NCBI GenBank assembly: GCA_903843965.1
Contig: CAIMRY010000032.1
Span: 1-51,423 of the forward strand
Source of the DNA: an uncultured delta proteobacterium
Lineage (GTDB): Bacteria; Desulfobacterota; Desulfovibrionia; Desulfovibrionales; Desulfovibrionaceae
DNA length: 51,423 nucleotides
Reading direction: 5' to 3'
The translations under genes and the position numbers were made by a program. Below the pieces are notes generated by a model that made no database searches, was not told the DNA's origin, and worked only from the letters and a program-made list of their open reading frames with translations. Positions 33,263 to 42,491 of this stretch are shown here, in pieces; positions within the stretch are counted from its first letter, which is position 1, and every line of letters begins with the position of its first letter.

Positions 33263-34489
33263 ATGGACCACTCGCCACATTTTGAACAGACCCTGCGGGA
33301 CACGCCGTTTCCGCGCTTCGTCTGCGCCCAGACAGCAGACTTTTTGGCCTACAACATGCTTACCGTGGCCGTGGGCTGGCAGGTCTACGAGCTGACGAAC
33401 AGCCCCTTGAGCCTGGGCCTGGTGGGCCTGGTCCAGTTCCTGCCGCAATTTTTGCTGACCCTGGTGGTGGGCCACGTGGCCGACCAGCACGAGCGCGGAC
33501 GCGTGGTCATGGTCTGCCAGGGCGTGATGCTCGCCGTGGCCGGGCTGCTGGCCGCCGGGAGCTTCAGCCACAGCCTCACCGAGCCCCTGGTGCTGGCCTG
33601 CGCCTGCGCCCTGGGCGCGGCCAGGGCCTTCATCCACCCCACCATGTCCGCGCTTTTGCCCTCACTGGTGGAGCCGCGCCTGCTGCCGCGCGGCCTGGCG
33701 CTCAGCGCCTCCGGGCGGCAGATGGGCGTGATCATCGGCCCGGCCCTGGGCGGCGCGCTGTACGCCCTCGGCGCGGGCGTGGTCTACGCCACCTGCGCCC
33801 TGGCCTTCGCCCTGACCATTGCAGCCCTTTCCGGCCTGCGGGCCCCGGCGCGCACCACGGCCAGGGAGCCCGCCACCCTGCGCTCGGTCTTGGGCGGCAT
33901 CGTCTACATCCGCAGCCGCCCGGAGATCCTCGGGGCCATCTCGCTGGACCTCTTTTCCGTGCTCCTGGGCGGGGCCACGGCCCTGCTGCCGATCTTCGCC
34001 CGCGACATCCTGAACACCGGGCCCTGGGGCCTGGGCCTGTTGCGGGCCGCCCCGGCAGCGGGCGCGCTCGCCATGTCGCTGGTTTTGGCGCGCTTTCCCA
34101 TGCACCGGGGCGTGGGCCGGATCATGTTCGCGGCCGTGGCGGTGTTCGGCCTGTCCACGGTGGCCTTCGGGCTCTCGCGCTCGTTTTCGCTGTCCCTGGC
34201 GGCCCTGGCCGTGCTCGGCGCTTCGGACATGGTCAGCGTGGTGGTGCGGCAATCCCTGGTGCAGCTGGAGACCCCGGACGCCATGCGCGGGCGGGTCAGC
34301 GCCGTGAACTCGGTGTTCATCGGCACCTCCAACCAGCTGGGCGAGTTCGAGTCCGGGGTCACCGCAGCCTGGTTCGGGACCGTGCCCGCCGTGGTGCTGG
34401 GCGGGGTGTGCACCCTGGTGGTGGTGGGCCTGTGGATGCGCCTGTTCCCGGAGCTTTTGCGGCGCGAGCGGCTGGTGACCGGGGGCTGA
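33263..34489 (+). CDS. Major facilitator superfamily exporter (MFS_3/EntS-like)
   Basis: About 408 residues with twelve membrane helices and no large soluble domain. The pattern VGWQVYELTNSPLSLGLVGLVQFLP near 36-60 and the loop GHVADQHERGRVVM near 68-81 fit the MFS_3 group, which exports siderophores and drugs (EntS, macrolide pumps). The long central loop sits near residue 190-215. AGGAGG precedes the ATG. It follows copZ by 200 bases but has its own ribosome site and no obvious promoter, so a link to copper handling is possible but unproved. Confidence 0.85.
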   Translation: MDHSPHFEQTLRDTPFPRFVCAQTADFLAYNMLTVAVGWQVYELTNSPLSLGLVGLVQFLPQFLLTLVVGHVADQHERGRVVMVCQGVMLAVAGLLAAGSFSHSLTEPLVLACACALGAARAFIHPTMSALLPSLVEPRLLPRGLALSASGRQMGVIIGPALGGALYALGAGVVYATCALAFALTIAALSGLRAPARTTAREPATLRSVLGGIVYIRSRPEILGAISLDLFSVLLGGATALLPIFARDILNTGPWGLGLLRAAPAAGALAMSLVLARFPMHRGVGRIMFAAVAVFGLSTVAFGLSRSFSLSLAALAVLGASDMVSVVVRQSLVQLETPDAMRGRVSAVNSVFIGTSNQLGEFESGVTAAWFGTVPAVVLGGVCTLVVVGLWMRLFPELLRRERLVTGG

Positions 34490-34504
34490 GGGGCCGAGGG
34501 ACGC

Positions 34505-35569
34505 CTAGCCCAGATGGTCGCGCACCAGGCGGAAGAGCTCCTGCACCTCCACCGGGGTGGCTTCGGCCACGCTGGAGCCGGACCGGTTGCGCATGCGCCG
34601 GATGAGCCCCACGCGGTTGCCGCGCGGCGTGGTGGTGCGCTCGAACACAAGCTCGCGCGTCAGCGCCGGGCCCAGGGCAAGTTCGCAGGCCCAGCCCTCG
34701 GGTCCGTTCTCGTACCAGACCGCTGGCGCGCCATCCTGGGGCGTCAGCACCTCCAGCAGCCGCGCCACGGACTGCCCGCCCGGCAGGCCCAGAAACTCCC
34801 CCCGGTCCGACAGGATGACCGCTGGGAGGTCCAGAAAGTCCGCCTCGGGCTCCGCAGGCGCAGCGAACAAGGGCTCGGGCCTGGGCTCGCGGCCCAGGGC
34901 ATAGGACGCCTGCTCCCCGGCCTGGCTGTGCACCGTGACGATCCTGCGCGCCGTGAGCACGGTCGGACCTGCATGCGCGGGAGACAACCCTGGCGTCGAC
35001 TCTGGCTCCGCGCGCAACGGCGGGCTCGGCGCGGGCGATGGCTGCGCAGCTGGGGGCGGCGGAGCCGGGGGCGGCGGGACATGATTGGGCTGGCGCGCGG
35101 CGCGCAGCTCTTGCAGCAGCTCGGCCACCAGGGCCTTGGACGCGGACTCCAGGGTGGCCAGGTTGCGCACCTCGGCCTCCAACTGCTCCAGGCGCATCCT
35201 GCTATGCTCCTGGGCCAATTCCTGGGACTGGGCCAGGGCCTCCAGCCGGGCGTCCAACCGGGTGTCCGAACCGGGTTCCGGCGTCCCGGAAGCCCCCTGC
35301 TTCGCCGCTGTCGATAAGCGTCGATTCTGCGGATATTCTTTAAATTCGAGGTGTAAGCGTTGTGTTGCCTGGATGATCGTCAACCCATCAGCGAAGAGGT
35401 CGCGGATGCAGCGGCAGACCTGCAAGGACTCCTGGTGCAGGCGCACAGGCTTACCCTCCCGGGCCACAGGCAGAAAGCCGGGGAACTTGCTCCGGTAACT
35501 TTTGACCGTGGTTTCCGAGACGCCAAGAAGCCCGGCCAGATCCCGGTAGGTATACGTCTGCGCGGCCAT
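34505..35569 (-). CDS. MerR-like HTH protein with coiled coil and proline-rich linker
   Basis: About 354 residues. An N-terminal MerR-type winged helix at about 3-70 (YTYRDLAGLLGVSETTVKSYRSKF) is followed by a coiled coil at about 95-150, a proline/alanine-rich linker at about 155-190, and a C-terminal domain at about 220-354 of unknown type with IILSDRGEFLGLPGG-like segments. The layout suggests a dimeric DNA-binding regulator or a nucleoid-type protein rather than a classical MerR metal sensor: no metal-binding cysteines follow the coiled coil. Start at 35569 has AGGAGG just upstream. It is convergent with the MFS gene (15-base gap). Confidence 0.75.
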   Translation of the reverse strand: MAAQTYTYRDLAGLLGVSETTVKSYRSKFPGFLPVAREGKPVRLHQESLQVCRCIRDLFADGLTIIQATQRLHLEFKEYPQNRRLSTAAKQGASGTPEPGSDTRLDARLEALAQSQELAQEHSRMRLEQLEAEVRNLATLESASKALVAELLQELRAARQPNHVPPPPAPPPPAAQPSPAPSPPLRAEPESTPGLSPAHAGPTVLTARRIVTVHSQAGEQASYALGREPRPEPLFAAPAEPEADFLDLPAVILSDRGEFLGLPGGQSVARLLEVLTPQDGAPAVWYENGPEGWACELALGPALTRELVFERTTTPRGNRVGLIRRMRNRSGSSVAEATPVEVQELFRLVRDHLG

Positions 35570-35942
35570 CCATCCTCCTGAAAGCACCCTGGCGGCCCGG
35601 CCCCGGCTGTTTCGCCGCTTGCCGATACTCGATCAAAACCACTGGCTGCAAATGATTTCCGGCTTATCGATAGCGCGGACGCCGACCCCGGTCAAGGGGC
35701 CTGGCGCGCCTGCCCCGGCCAGGCGCGGGGTGAACGCCCCGGCGGCGATGTGCATGCATTTTCCCTTGGCTCGGGCTGGACATTTGGGCTATAGGAGCCA
35801 AAAGCTGACGCCCGGCCCCATTTTCCAGCACCCCCCGCCGCACTCGGCGGGCAAGGGACCGGTCGCAGCACCAGGCCGCACCGCGCCGCCTTTCTCCGGG
35901 AAAGTGCAGGCTGCGCGCGGCCCCCAAGGAGCCGAAGCACTC
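35570..35942. other. Divergent gap between the MerR-like gene and the NlpC/P60 gene
   Basis: This 373-base gap holds no gene that I accept. A possible promoter for the plus strand is TTGGCT (35766-35771), 17 bases, CTATAG (35789-35794). A CTTATCGATAG segment near 35661 is close to a palindrome. Confidence 0.35.
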
Positions 35943-36764
35943 GTGACCTTTGCGCCCAACAGGCCCGGCAGTCCGCTGCCCCATGCCGACAGACCCTCCC
36001 ACGCGGTCAAATCCGCCCTGCACCTTGCCGCAGCCCTGGCCCTGCTTGCCGGGCTGCTCTTGGCGCTCACCCTGGCCGCCTGCGTTCCCGCCACCATCAG
36101 CACCCTGCACACGCCGGTGCAGAGCTATCCGGTGGACGCGCCCGACCCGGTCATCGCCCAGAACAGCGGCCTTTTGGCCGAGCAGCACCTGCCCGAGTCC
36201 GAGCAGGCCCCGGTGGCCACGCCGCCCGTGCCCAGGATTGAGCCCGGCCCCCCGGCCGCCCGCACCCAGCCCTTCCGCTTCAAGGTCCTGACCGAGGCCC
36301 CGCCCAAGGCCACGGACATCCCCGAGTTCCCCTCCCTGGACGACCTGGAGGTCGAGGCCCGGCTGGAGCGCCTGTCCAAGCTGCCGCCGTCGCTGGGCCT
36401 GGACATCGTGCGCACCGGCCTGACCCAGAAGGGCCGCCGCTACCGCTGGGGCGGAGCCATCCCGCGCACCGGCTTCGACTGCTCCGGCTTCACCCAGTGG
36501 ACCTTCCAGCAGCACGACATCACCATTCCGCGCACGGCCAGGGAACAGTTCCAGGTGGGCGAGAACATCCGTCGCGGCGAGCTGCGCGCGGGCGACCTCG
36601 TGTTCTACAAGATCAACCGGCGCGGACGCTGGCACGTGGGCATCTACATGGACGACGGGATCTTCGTGCACAGCCCCAGGCGCGGCCGCAGCATCTCCGA
36701 GGCCAACATGGACGCCGCATACTGGGCCAAGCGCTACAAGGGCGCGCGCCGCTATGTGCGCTGA
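35943..36764 (+). CDS. NlpC/P60-family lipoprotein, peptidoglycan endopeptidase
   Basis: About 273 residues. A lipoprotein signal (hydrophobic core about 26-43, lipobox LAAC near 42-45), a Pro-rich linker to about 120, and an NlpC/P60 domain with Cys180 in TGFDCSGF and His231 in GRWHVGIY as catalytic residues. It cleaves stem peptides in the wall by family analogy. The GTG at 35943 has AAGGAG 11 bases before it and gives a clean signal peptide; the longer upstream frame does not. Its end overlaps hemW by 11 bases, so translation is coupled although the functions are unrelated. A second NlpC/P60 lipoprotein lies at 50755. Confidence 0.85.
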   Translation: MTFAPNRPGSPLPHADRPSHAVKSALHLAAALALLAGLLLALTLAACVPATISTLHTPVQSYPVDAPDPVIAQNSGLLAEQHLPESEQAPVATPPVPRIEPGPPAARTQPFRFKVLTEAPPKATDIPEFPSLDDLEVEARLERLSKLPPSLGLDIVRTGLTQKGRRYRWGGAIPRTGFDCSGFTQWTFQQHDITIPRTAREQFQVGENIRRGELRAGDLVFYKINRRGRWHVGIYMDDGIFVHSPRRGRSISEANMDAAYWAKRYKGARRYVR

Positions 36765-37914
36765 GCCGCGCCAGCCCCAGCCCTCCGCCTCCCTCTACAT
36801 CCACGTGCCCTTCTGCCGCTCCAAATGCGGCTACTGCGCCTTCTACTCCGAGCCCCTGCGCCAGCACGCTCTCGACGCGTACCTGCCCCTGCTGCTGGAC
36901 GAGATCGCCCTCTGGGCCGAGCGCCTGGGCCGCCTGCGCGTGCCCACCCTGTTCTTTGGCGGCGGCACCCCGAGCCTGCTGCCGCCGGACCACCTGGCGC
37001 GCATCATGGAGACCCTGCGCGCGCGCTTCGACCTCGCGCCCGACGCCGAAATCAGCATGGAGGCCAACCCGGAGTCCGCCGGGCCGGAGTTCCTGGACGC
37101 CGCGCGCAGCCTGGGCGTGAACCGCCTGAGCCTGGGCGTGCAAAGCTTCCGCGACGAAGAGCTGGCCCTGCTGGGCCGCCCGCACAGCGCCCGGCAGGCT
37201 GCGGAGGCCTATGCCCGCGCCCGCGCCGCCGGGTTCGCCAATGTCGGCCTGGACCTCATCTGGGGCCTGCCCGGACAGCGCGAAAGCCAATGGCTGGAAA
37301 GCCTGCGCCGGGCCGTGCTGCTCGTGCCGGAGCACCTGTCCTGCTACGGGCTGACCCTGGAGCCCGGCACGCCCCTGGCCGAGGGCCCGGAAGAGCGGCG
37401 CACCCTGCCCCCGGAGCGCGAGCTGGCGCACATGTACCTGCACACCGGCGAACTGCTGGAAGACGCCGGGTACCTGCAGTACGAGATCTCCAACTACGCC
37501 CGCCTGGGCCAGGCCTGCCGCCACAACCAGGCCTGCTGGGAGGGGCGCGACTACCTGGGCCTGGGCCCGGCAGCCGCCTCCACCCTGGGCCCCTATCGCT
37601 GGACCAACCCCGAGGACCTGGACGCCTGGGCCGAGCTGGTGCGCACCCGGCGCATCGGCCAGCACCAGCGCGAGACCCTGAGCCCCGAGACCCGCGCCCA
37701 AGAGCGGCTCATGCTGGCCCTGCGCACCACCAAGGGCCTGGACCTGGCCGAGTACCGCACGCTTTCCGGCCAGAACCTGCTGACCCGCCACGCGGGCATC
37801 ATCCAGGCCCTGCGCCAGAAGGAGCTGGTGCGACTGCAACAGGGCCGCCTGCGCCTCACCCGCACCGGCATGCTCGTCTCCAGCAGCATCATCCGCGCCC
37901 TGGGCTTCGAGTAG
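36754..37914 (+). CDS. hemW: HemW-type radical SAM protein, heme chaperone-like
   Basis: About 386 residues. CRSKCGYCAF puts the cluster cysteines at 21, 25 and 28; the residue after Cys28-Ala is Phe30, not Cys, which separates HemW from the true coproporphyrinogen oxidase HemN. FFGGGTPS near 67-74, the SLGVQSF motif near 127-133 and a C-terminal HemN_C winged domain at about 300-380 complete the layout. HemW handles heme delivery to respiratory proteins. It overlaps the NlpC/P60 gene. Old annotations call this coproporphyrinogen III oxidase. Confidence 0.9.
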   Translation: MCAEPRQPQPSASLYIHVPFCRSKCGYCAFYSEPLRQHALDAYLPLLLDEIALWAERLGRLRVPTLFFGGGTPSLLPPDHLARIMETLRARFDLAPDAEISMEANPESAGPEFLDAARSLGVNRLSLGVQSFRDEELALLGRPHSARQAAEAYARARAAGFANVGLDLIWGLPGQRESQWLESLRRAVLLVPEHLSCYGLTLEPGTPLAEGPEERRTLPPERELAHMYLHTGELLEDAGYLQYEISNYARLGQACRHNQACWEGRDYLGLGPAAASTLGPYRWTNPEDLDAWAELVRTRRIGQHQRETLSPETRAQERLMLALRTTKGLDLAEYRTLSGQNLLTRHAGIIQALRQKELVRLQQGRLRLTRTGMLVSSSIIRALGFE

Positions 37915-38195
37915 CACCGGCGGCCAAAGCCGGGAGACGCCTCCGGCGGCCCGGAGACGGGAGATGCCTCCGGCGGCCAAGGGGCCTGAGGCCCCCTGGA
38001 CCCCCCATCGGGCTGGGCCGAGGCGGCAGGGACAAAGGCCCGGCTGGGCTGGGCGTTGGCAATGCGCGCGGATTTCCGAGGGGAGAACCCTCGTAAATCC
38101 GCGCGCGGTTGGCCCCCTTCGGGGGATTTAAGGGTGTTTCGCAAAGGTCACATGCCGGGCAACAGCCCAAGGACACGCATCCCTGTGCCACCAAA

Positions 38196-38275
38196 GCCGA
38201 ACGGGCTGTTTCAGGTCTTTCCTGAAACAGCCCGTTCGGCGCAATGGGGATTCCAAAGGGCCTCAGGCCCTTTGG
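38196..38275 (+). repeat. Composite intergenic repeat, copy 2
   Basis: A perfect 20-bp-arm hairpin (38196-38215 with 38221-38240, 5-base loop) is followed by a CAATGGGG segment and a second perfect hairpin with 11-bp arms (38253-38263 with 38265-38275). The order and flanks match copy 1 (15640-15732) on the other strand. Confidence 0.7.
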
Positions 38276-38281
38276 CGCGGT

Positions 38282-38299
38282 CCAGGGGCAGCGCCCTGG
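38282..38299. repeat. CAGGGGC-type hairpin behind the kinase-like gene
   Basis: CCAGGG-GCAGCG-CCCTGG, just behind the stop of the minus-strand gene, as at 14319-14338. Confidence 0.4.
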
Positions 38300-38303
38300 C
38301 CGC

Positions 38304-41111
38304 CTAGGTATTGGGCAGGCGCAGGGACATGGTGGCGGTGTCCGCGTTCGTGTGCACGGTCAGGCTGCCGCCAAAGGCCCCGGCGATGAGTCTGGCCGCG
38401 TAGCGGGCGCGGGCCAGGCCGTCGCCGGGGTCCAGGCCCAGGGGCTTGTCGAAGAACCGGGCCAGCTCGTCCGGGCTCAGGCCGCCGGGCCGGGTGATGT
38501 CCAGGCACAGGAGCCCCGCGCCCTCGTCCACGCGCAGGGCGGCCTGCACGGAGGACTGCCGGGGCGTGGCCTCCAGGGCGTCGCGCAGGAGGTTGAGCAC
38601 CAGGGCGTGGGCCGGGATGGGGTCGCCGGGGCCGGGCAACACCGCGCCCAGGGGCAGGGGCGAATGCTCCAGCAAAAGCTCCAGGTCGACGTGGCGGCTC
38701 TCGGCCAGCTGGCTCACGTCCTTGACCGCGCGGCGGGCCACCACGGCCAGGTCCAGGGTGCGGCCCGGCGGCATGCGGTACAGGCCGCGCTCCATGCGGA
38801 AGATGTCCACGGCCATGTTCACGGTGTTCACGATGCGGTAGCCGGAATCGCGGATCACGGCGAGCTTCGTGCTCTGCTCCGGGGTGACGGCGGGGTCGTC
38901 CAGCAGCTCCTGGGGCAGGTGGATGAAGGCCGTGAGGGACTGGCCCAGCTCGTAGCGGGTGATGGCCTCGATCTCGCGCACGAGGTTCTCCATGTCGTGC
39001 TCCAGGCTCACGTCGCGGAAATTGAACAGCCGCCCGTTCGGGCTCGCTCCCTCCGCCTCTGGCGTGGAGTCGACCAAAGCTCCGGGCACAGCTCCGGGCA
39101 CAGGCCCAGCAACAGGGTCAATTGTGGGGTGCGAACGGAAGACCAGGGTCTGGCCGGTGGTGCAGGCCAGGTTCAGGCCCTCCTCGGTGGCCTGGGGGTC
39201 GGCCAAAAGCTCGCGCACGCGCGCCAGCCAGGCCTCCGGCCGTTGCAGACGTTTGGCCAGCAGCGGCAGCAGGGTCTCCAGGCTGCTTTCCCGGTCGCTC
39301 TCCTCCAGGCCGAACAGCTCCGGGAAGCGCCGGTTCCAGGCCGCCACGCCGCCGCCCGCGTTCACGGCGGCCACGGCGTCCTCAGTCAAGGCCAGGTGGG
39401 TGGACAAAAGGCTGGTGCAGGCGTCACGCGCGGTGGCTGCGGCCTGGCCCAGCCGGGAGGCCTGCTCCAGGGAGTTCCCGGTCTCGACGAGGCGTCCGGC
39501 CAGCCTGTCGCGCTCGGCCTGCATGGTCTGGGCGCGGCTTTGGTTCGCATCCCGGGCCTTTTCCGCAGTGGAAAGCTTCTGCCGCAGCTCGGCCAGCTCG
39601 GCGTTCAGGCGCACGCGTTCGGTCTGGGCGGTGGTGCTCTGCTGGGCCAGGTCGCCGCCCAGGCGCTTGCGCTCGGCCGCCAGCTCCTGGGCCAGGCGTT
39701 CGCGCTCGGCATCGGCCGCCTGGGCCCGGACGATGATCTCGTTCTTGGTGGCGCCCAGCTTGACCAGCAGCTCCTGGGTCTCGGCCACGGCGCGGGACTG
39801 CTCGCGCATGCGCTCGTCCTTGAAGGCGTGCAGGCTCTCCTGCTCGGCCAGGCGCGCGGTCAGCACGTGGAGGTTCTGCCCGGTGGCGTTCAGCTCCGCC
39901 TCCAGGGCCTGGATGCGCTCCTGGGACTGGACCAGCTTGGCCTGGAGATCGAGCTCCTCGGCGCGGCGGGCCTGGGTCAGCCGCGAGCCGGTCTCGGTCA
40001 GGCGGGTGCGCATGGCCTCGGCCTCGGAGGCCAGTGAGGCCTGGGCCTCCTTGGACTTGCGCAGCTCCTCCTGGGCGGTCTCCACCTCGTGGCGCGCGCG
40101 GTTCGCGTCGGCCTGAGCCTGGGCCTGGGCCTCCTCCACCTCGCGCCGGGCCAGGATGATCTGGCTCTCGGCCTTGGCCACGGCCTGCTCGGCCTGCTCG
40201 CGGATGCGCAAGACCTCCTCGCGCGCGGCGTCGGCCTCCTCGCGGGCGGCGTTGATCTCCTGCAGGGCCAGCTCGCGCGCGTCCTCCACCTCCCGCTCGG
40301 CGGCCAGGGAGGACTGGGCCTCGGTCAGCCGGGCCTCCAGGTCCTTCAACCGCGCCTGGGCCTGGGCCTGGGCGGCGGCGAAGCGGGCCTTGAGCGCGGC
40401 CACCTCGCCCTCCCCGGCCCCGGCGGTGCGCTCCTTGAGCGCGGCCAGCTCGGTCTTGAGCGCCTCCTGGGCGGCGCGCTGCGTCTTGCCCCAGGCCTGG
40501 GCCTGGGCCAGCTCCGCAGCCAGGGTGGTGGTGCGCTCCCTTGACTGGCGCAGGGCGGCCCCGGCCTGGCGCGCGGCGTCCATGGCGCGCCGGAGCTCAT
40601 CCTCGCGCTGGGCCACCAGGGCGGTCAGGCGTTCGGTCTGGCCCGCGCCGACCGGGGCGGGCTGGGCTGCGGAGCCCTGGGCCAAGGCCAGCAGGTGGCC
40701 GATGAACATGCGCTCGAAAAACCGCTCCACGTCCTCGTGGGCGCGGGAGCGGGAGTCCTTGTCCACCCACGATTCCCGCACCAGGTCGTCGTAGGCCCTG
40801 CGCATCAGCCGCAGCACCCGCAGGGAGGCGGGCAGGTCCAGCCCGGCCTGCCGGTGCTGCCCGGCCAGCTCCCGGCCCAGCAGCGCGGCCGGATCGGTGG
40901 TGTGGTCGGCGTTCACCGCTGGACGGCCCTCGGCCTCCATCACCTGGGCCAGCACGCGGGAGCTGCCGAGCACGGCGCTCTCGATGGCCTGCTCGGGCAG
41001 GGGCTGGCCCGCATGCTCGGCCAGCCGCCGCAGGCGCACGGCCAGCCAGGGGGCGTTGGCCAGGGCCAGGCCGGCCAGGGTCATGACGTCAGAGGGGGTG
41101 CGGTCGCTCAT
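38304..41111 (-). CDS. Kinase-like protein with long coiled coil, lacking the phospho-acceptor histidine
   Basis: About 935 residues, soluble. A helical N-terminal domain (about 1-145) resembles the RsbRD/sensor N-terminal type, followed by a very long Ala/Glu/Gln-rich coiled coil (about 160-540), a PAS-like region near 545-650 and a histidine-kinase-like end. In the dimerisation helix the H-box reads ITRYELGQSLT with Tyr720 where His is expected, and the N-box of the ATPase domain reads LLRDALEATP without the usual Asn; a GFGGSLTVHT-like G-box remains. It is therefore probably a pseudokinase or scaffold. GAGGAG precedes the ATG. The HDOD gene lies 30 bases upstream on the same strand, so the two likely work together. 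Confidence 0.75.
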   Translation of the reverse strand: MSDRTPSDVMTLAGLALANAPWLAVRLRRLAEHAGQPLPEQAIESAVLGSSRVLAQVMEAEGRPAVNADHTTDPAALLGRELAGQHRQAGLDLPASLRVLRLMRRAYDDLVRESWVDKDSRSRAHEDVERFFERMFIGHLLALAQGSAAQPAPVGAGQTERLTALVAQREDELRRAMDAARQAGAALRQSRERTTTLAAELAQAQAWGKTQRAAQEALKTELAALKERTAGAGEGEVAALKARFAAAQAQAQARLKDLEARLTEAQSSLAAEREVEDARELALQEINAAREEADAAREEVLRIREQAEQAVAKAESQIILARREVEEAQAQAQADANRARHEVETAQEELRKSKEAQASLASEAEAMRTRLTETGSRLTQARRAEELDLQAKLVQSQERIQALEAELNATGQNLHVLTARLAEQESLHAFKDERMREQSRAVAETQELLVKLGATKNEIIVRAQAADAERERLAQELAAERKRLGGDLAQQSTTAQTERVRLNAELAELRQKLSTAEKARDANQSRAQTMQAERDRLAGRLVETGNSLEQASRLGQAAATARDACTSLLSTHLALTEDAVAAVNAGGGVAAWNRRFPELFGLEESDRESSLETLLPLLAKRLQRPEAWLARVRELLADPQATEEGLNLACTTGQTLVFRSHPTIDPVAGPVPGAVPGALVDSTPEAEGASPNGRLFNFRDVSLEHDMENLVREIEAITRYELGQSLTAFIHLPQELLDDPAVTPEQSTKLAVIRDSGYRIVNTVNMAVDIFRMERGLYRMPPGRTLDLAVVARRAVKDVSQLAESRHVDLELLLEHSPLPLGAVLPGPGDPIPAHALVLNLLRDALEATPRQSSVQAALRVDEGAGLLCLDITRPGGLSPDELARFFDKPLGLDPGDGLARARYAARLIAGAFGGSLTVHTNADTATMSLRLPNT

Positions 41112-41141
41112 GAAGCTCCTCGGAACCGGGCGCGGTATGGG

Positions 41142-42422
41142 CTAGTGTCGGGAATTCTCGCTCTTGCCCCGGTCATTTACGGGCAGGGCGGAGAGCAGCT
41201 TGTCGGCCCACTGGAAGGAGGCGTTGTAGGCGTCGGCCACGGAGCCCGTGGGCAGGGCAAGCTCCAGGGCATACTGCGCCATGACGTCCCAGCGGGTGTC
41301 CTCGATGGCCTGGGCGATGCCCAGCCAGGGGGCGTAGGGGCCGGGCTGGCCGCACAGGCCGCGGCACATCTCCTCGTCCAGGGCCAATTTCTCCAGCACT
41401 GTCTCCATGGGCATGTCGAGCATGGCCGGGAGCAGGGAGAACAGCCCGAGCAGGAACAGGCTCTCGGCCTGCTCCCGGCGGTTCGAGGCCACGGCCAGAA
41501 GCTCGAAGAACTTGGCCCGCTGGGCCGAAAGGTGCAAAAGCTCCCGGGCCTTGGTCGAGGGCGTCATGTCGCCCATGACCATGACCCGCAGCCAGGCGCA
41601 GAGGTTGGTCCAGCCGGCCAGGAGCACGGCCTGACGCACGGAGGTGACCCTTTTCAACAGGCCGAAGTGCGCGGAGTTGAGCATGCTGAGCACGCGGTAC
41701 GACACCGAGGCGTCGGACTCGATGGCCGCCACCAGCTGGTCCGTAGGCGGCTCTTGCTGGGAGAGCAGGTTCAGCAGGTTCAGGCGGGTTGTTTCCGCTG
41801 CGGAGACCTTGCGCTGAACCAGGGTCTGCGGCTCGCGGAAGAAGTGCCCGGCAAAGAGGGTGAACCCCAGGGACCTGGCCAGACGCTCCGACTCGTGGCT
41901 CTCCACGCGCTTGGCCAGGAGGGTCAGGCCCTTTTTCACCAGGGAGCCGGTCGTGGCGGTCAGGCTCTTGAGCCCGCCCGTAGGCTCGCGCAGGTCCAGG
42001 ATGACGATGTCCACCAGGTCGAACAGGGGGCTGTCCGTCGGCAGGGGCTCGGTCAGGTCCAGGGCCAGCAAAAAACCGTCGGCGCGCAGGGTGCGCAGGG
42101 CGTCGAGGTAGGCGGCGTTGGTCAGGTCGTCGTGGGCGATGACCGGCAACACGCAACCCGGACCCAGGGCCTTGGGCACGGTGGTCAGCGCCACCGGGCC
42201 GGGCAGGTGGATCAGGGCCTTGTGCTTGCGCTCGCAGGTTTCCATGCAGGCCGGCAGGCACTGGATGACCGAGATGGTGGCCTGCACCGGGTCCGAGAAT
42301 TCGGAATAGGTGTGGTCCATGCAGCGCCGGTAATAGTGGAAATAGCCCCAGGTGTTCAGGGAGGAGTCGAGCACGGGCTGGCGGGCCACGAAGAGCATTT
42401 CATAAAGGGGCTGGAGGTTCAT
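41142..42422 (-). CDS. HDOD-domain protein with degenerate EAL-like N-terminus (YuxH type)
   Basis: About 426 residues. The opening FVARQPVLDSSLNTWGYFHYYR (about 11-32) is the YuxH-type EAL-like start, but the Glu-Ala-Leu catalytic signature is lost, so no c-di-GMP hydrolysis is expected. An HDOD domain at about 215-400 (TDQLVAAIESDASVSYRVL near 226-244) lacks the HD metal residues, as normal for HDOD. These proteins are scaffolds in signalling, often with kinases and c-di-GMP proteins. It is 30 bases before the kinase-like gene and divergent from the diguanylate cyclase, which together look like one signalling group. Confidence 0.85.
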   Translation of the reverse strand: MNLQPLYEMLFVARQPVLDSSLNTWGYFHYYRRCMDHTYSEFSDPVQATISVIQCLPACMETCERKHKALIHLPGPVALTTVPKALGPGCVLPVIAHDDLTNAAYLDALRTLRADGFLLALDLTEPLPTDSPLFDLVDIVILDLREPTGGLKSLTATTGSLVKKGLTLLAKRVESHESERLARSLGFTLFAGHFFREPQTLVQRKVSAAETTRLNLLNLLSQQEPPTDQLVAAIESDASVSYRVLSMLNSAHFGLLKRVTSVRQAVLLAGWTNLCAWLRVMVMGDMTPSTKARELLHLSAQRAKFFELLAVASNRREQAESLFLLGLFSLLPAMLDMPMETVLEKLALDEEMCRGLCGQPGPYAPWLGIAQAIEDTRWDVMAQYALELALPTGSVADAYNASFQWADKLLSALPVNDRGKSENSRH

Positions 42423-42491
42423 CTTTATGGGGATCCCCGGCTATGCTGTTTCGCTATATGGGTCCGCAGACATGGACATCAGCGGAAACAA

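Larger units (their letters stand above)
37915..38303. other. Hairpin-rich gap between convergent genes
   Basis: This 389-base gap between hemW (plus) and the kinase-like gene (minus) is packed with repeats: two 20-base direct repeats of GGGAGAYGCCTCCGGCGGCC (37932-37951 and 37959-37978), a 19-bp-arm hairpin with one mismatch (38064-38106), a CCCCC-TTC-GGGGG hairpin (38112-38124), and copy 2 of the composite repeat (38196-38299). No gene is seen. It probably insulates and terminates transcription from both sides. Confidence 0.6.
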
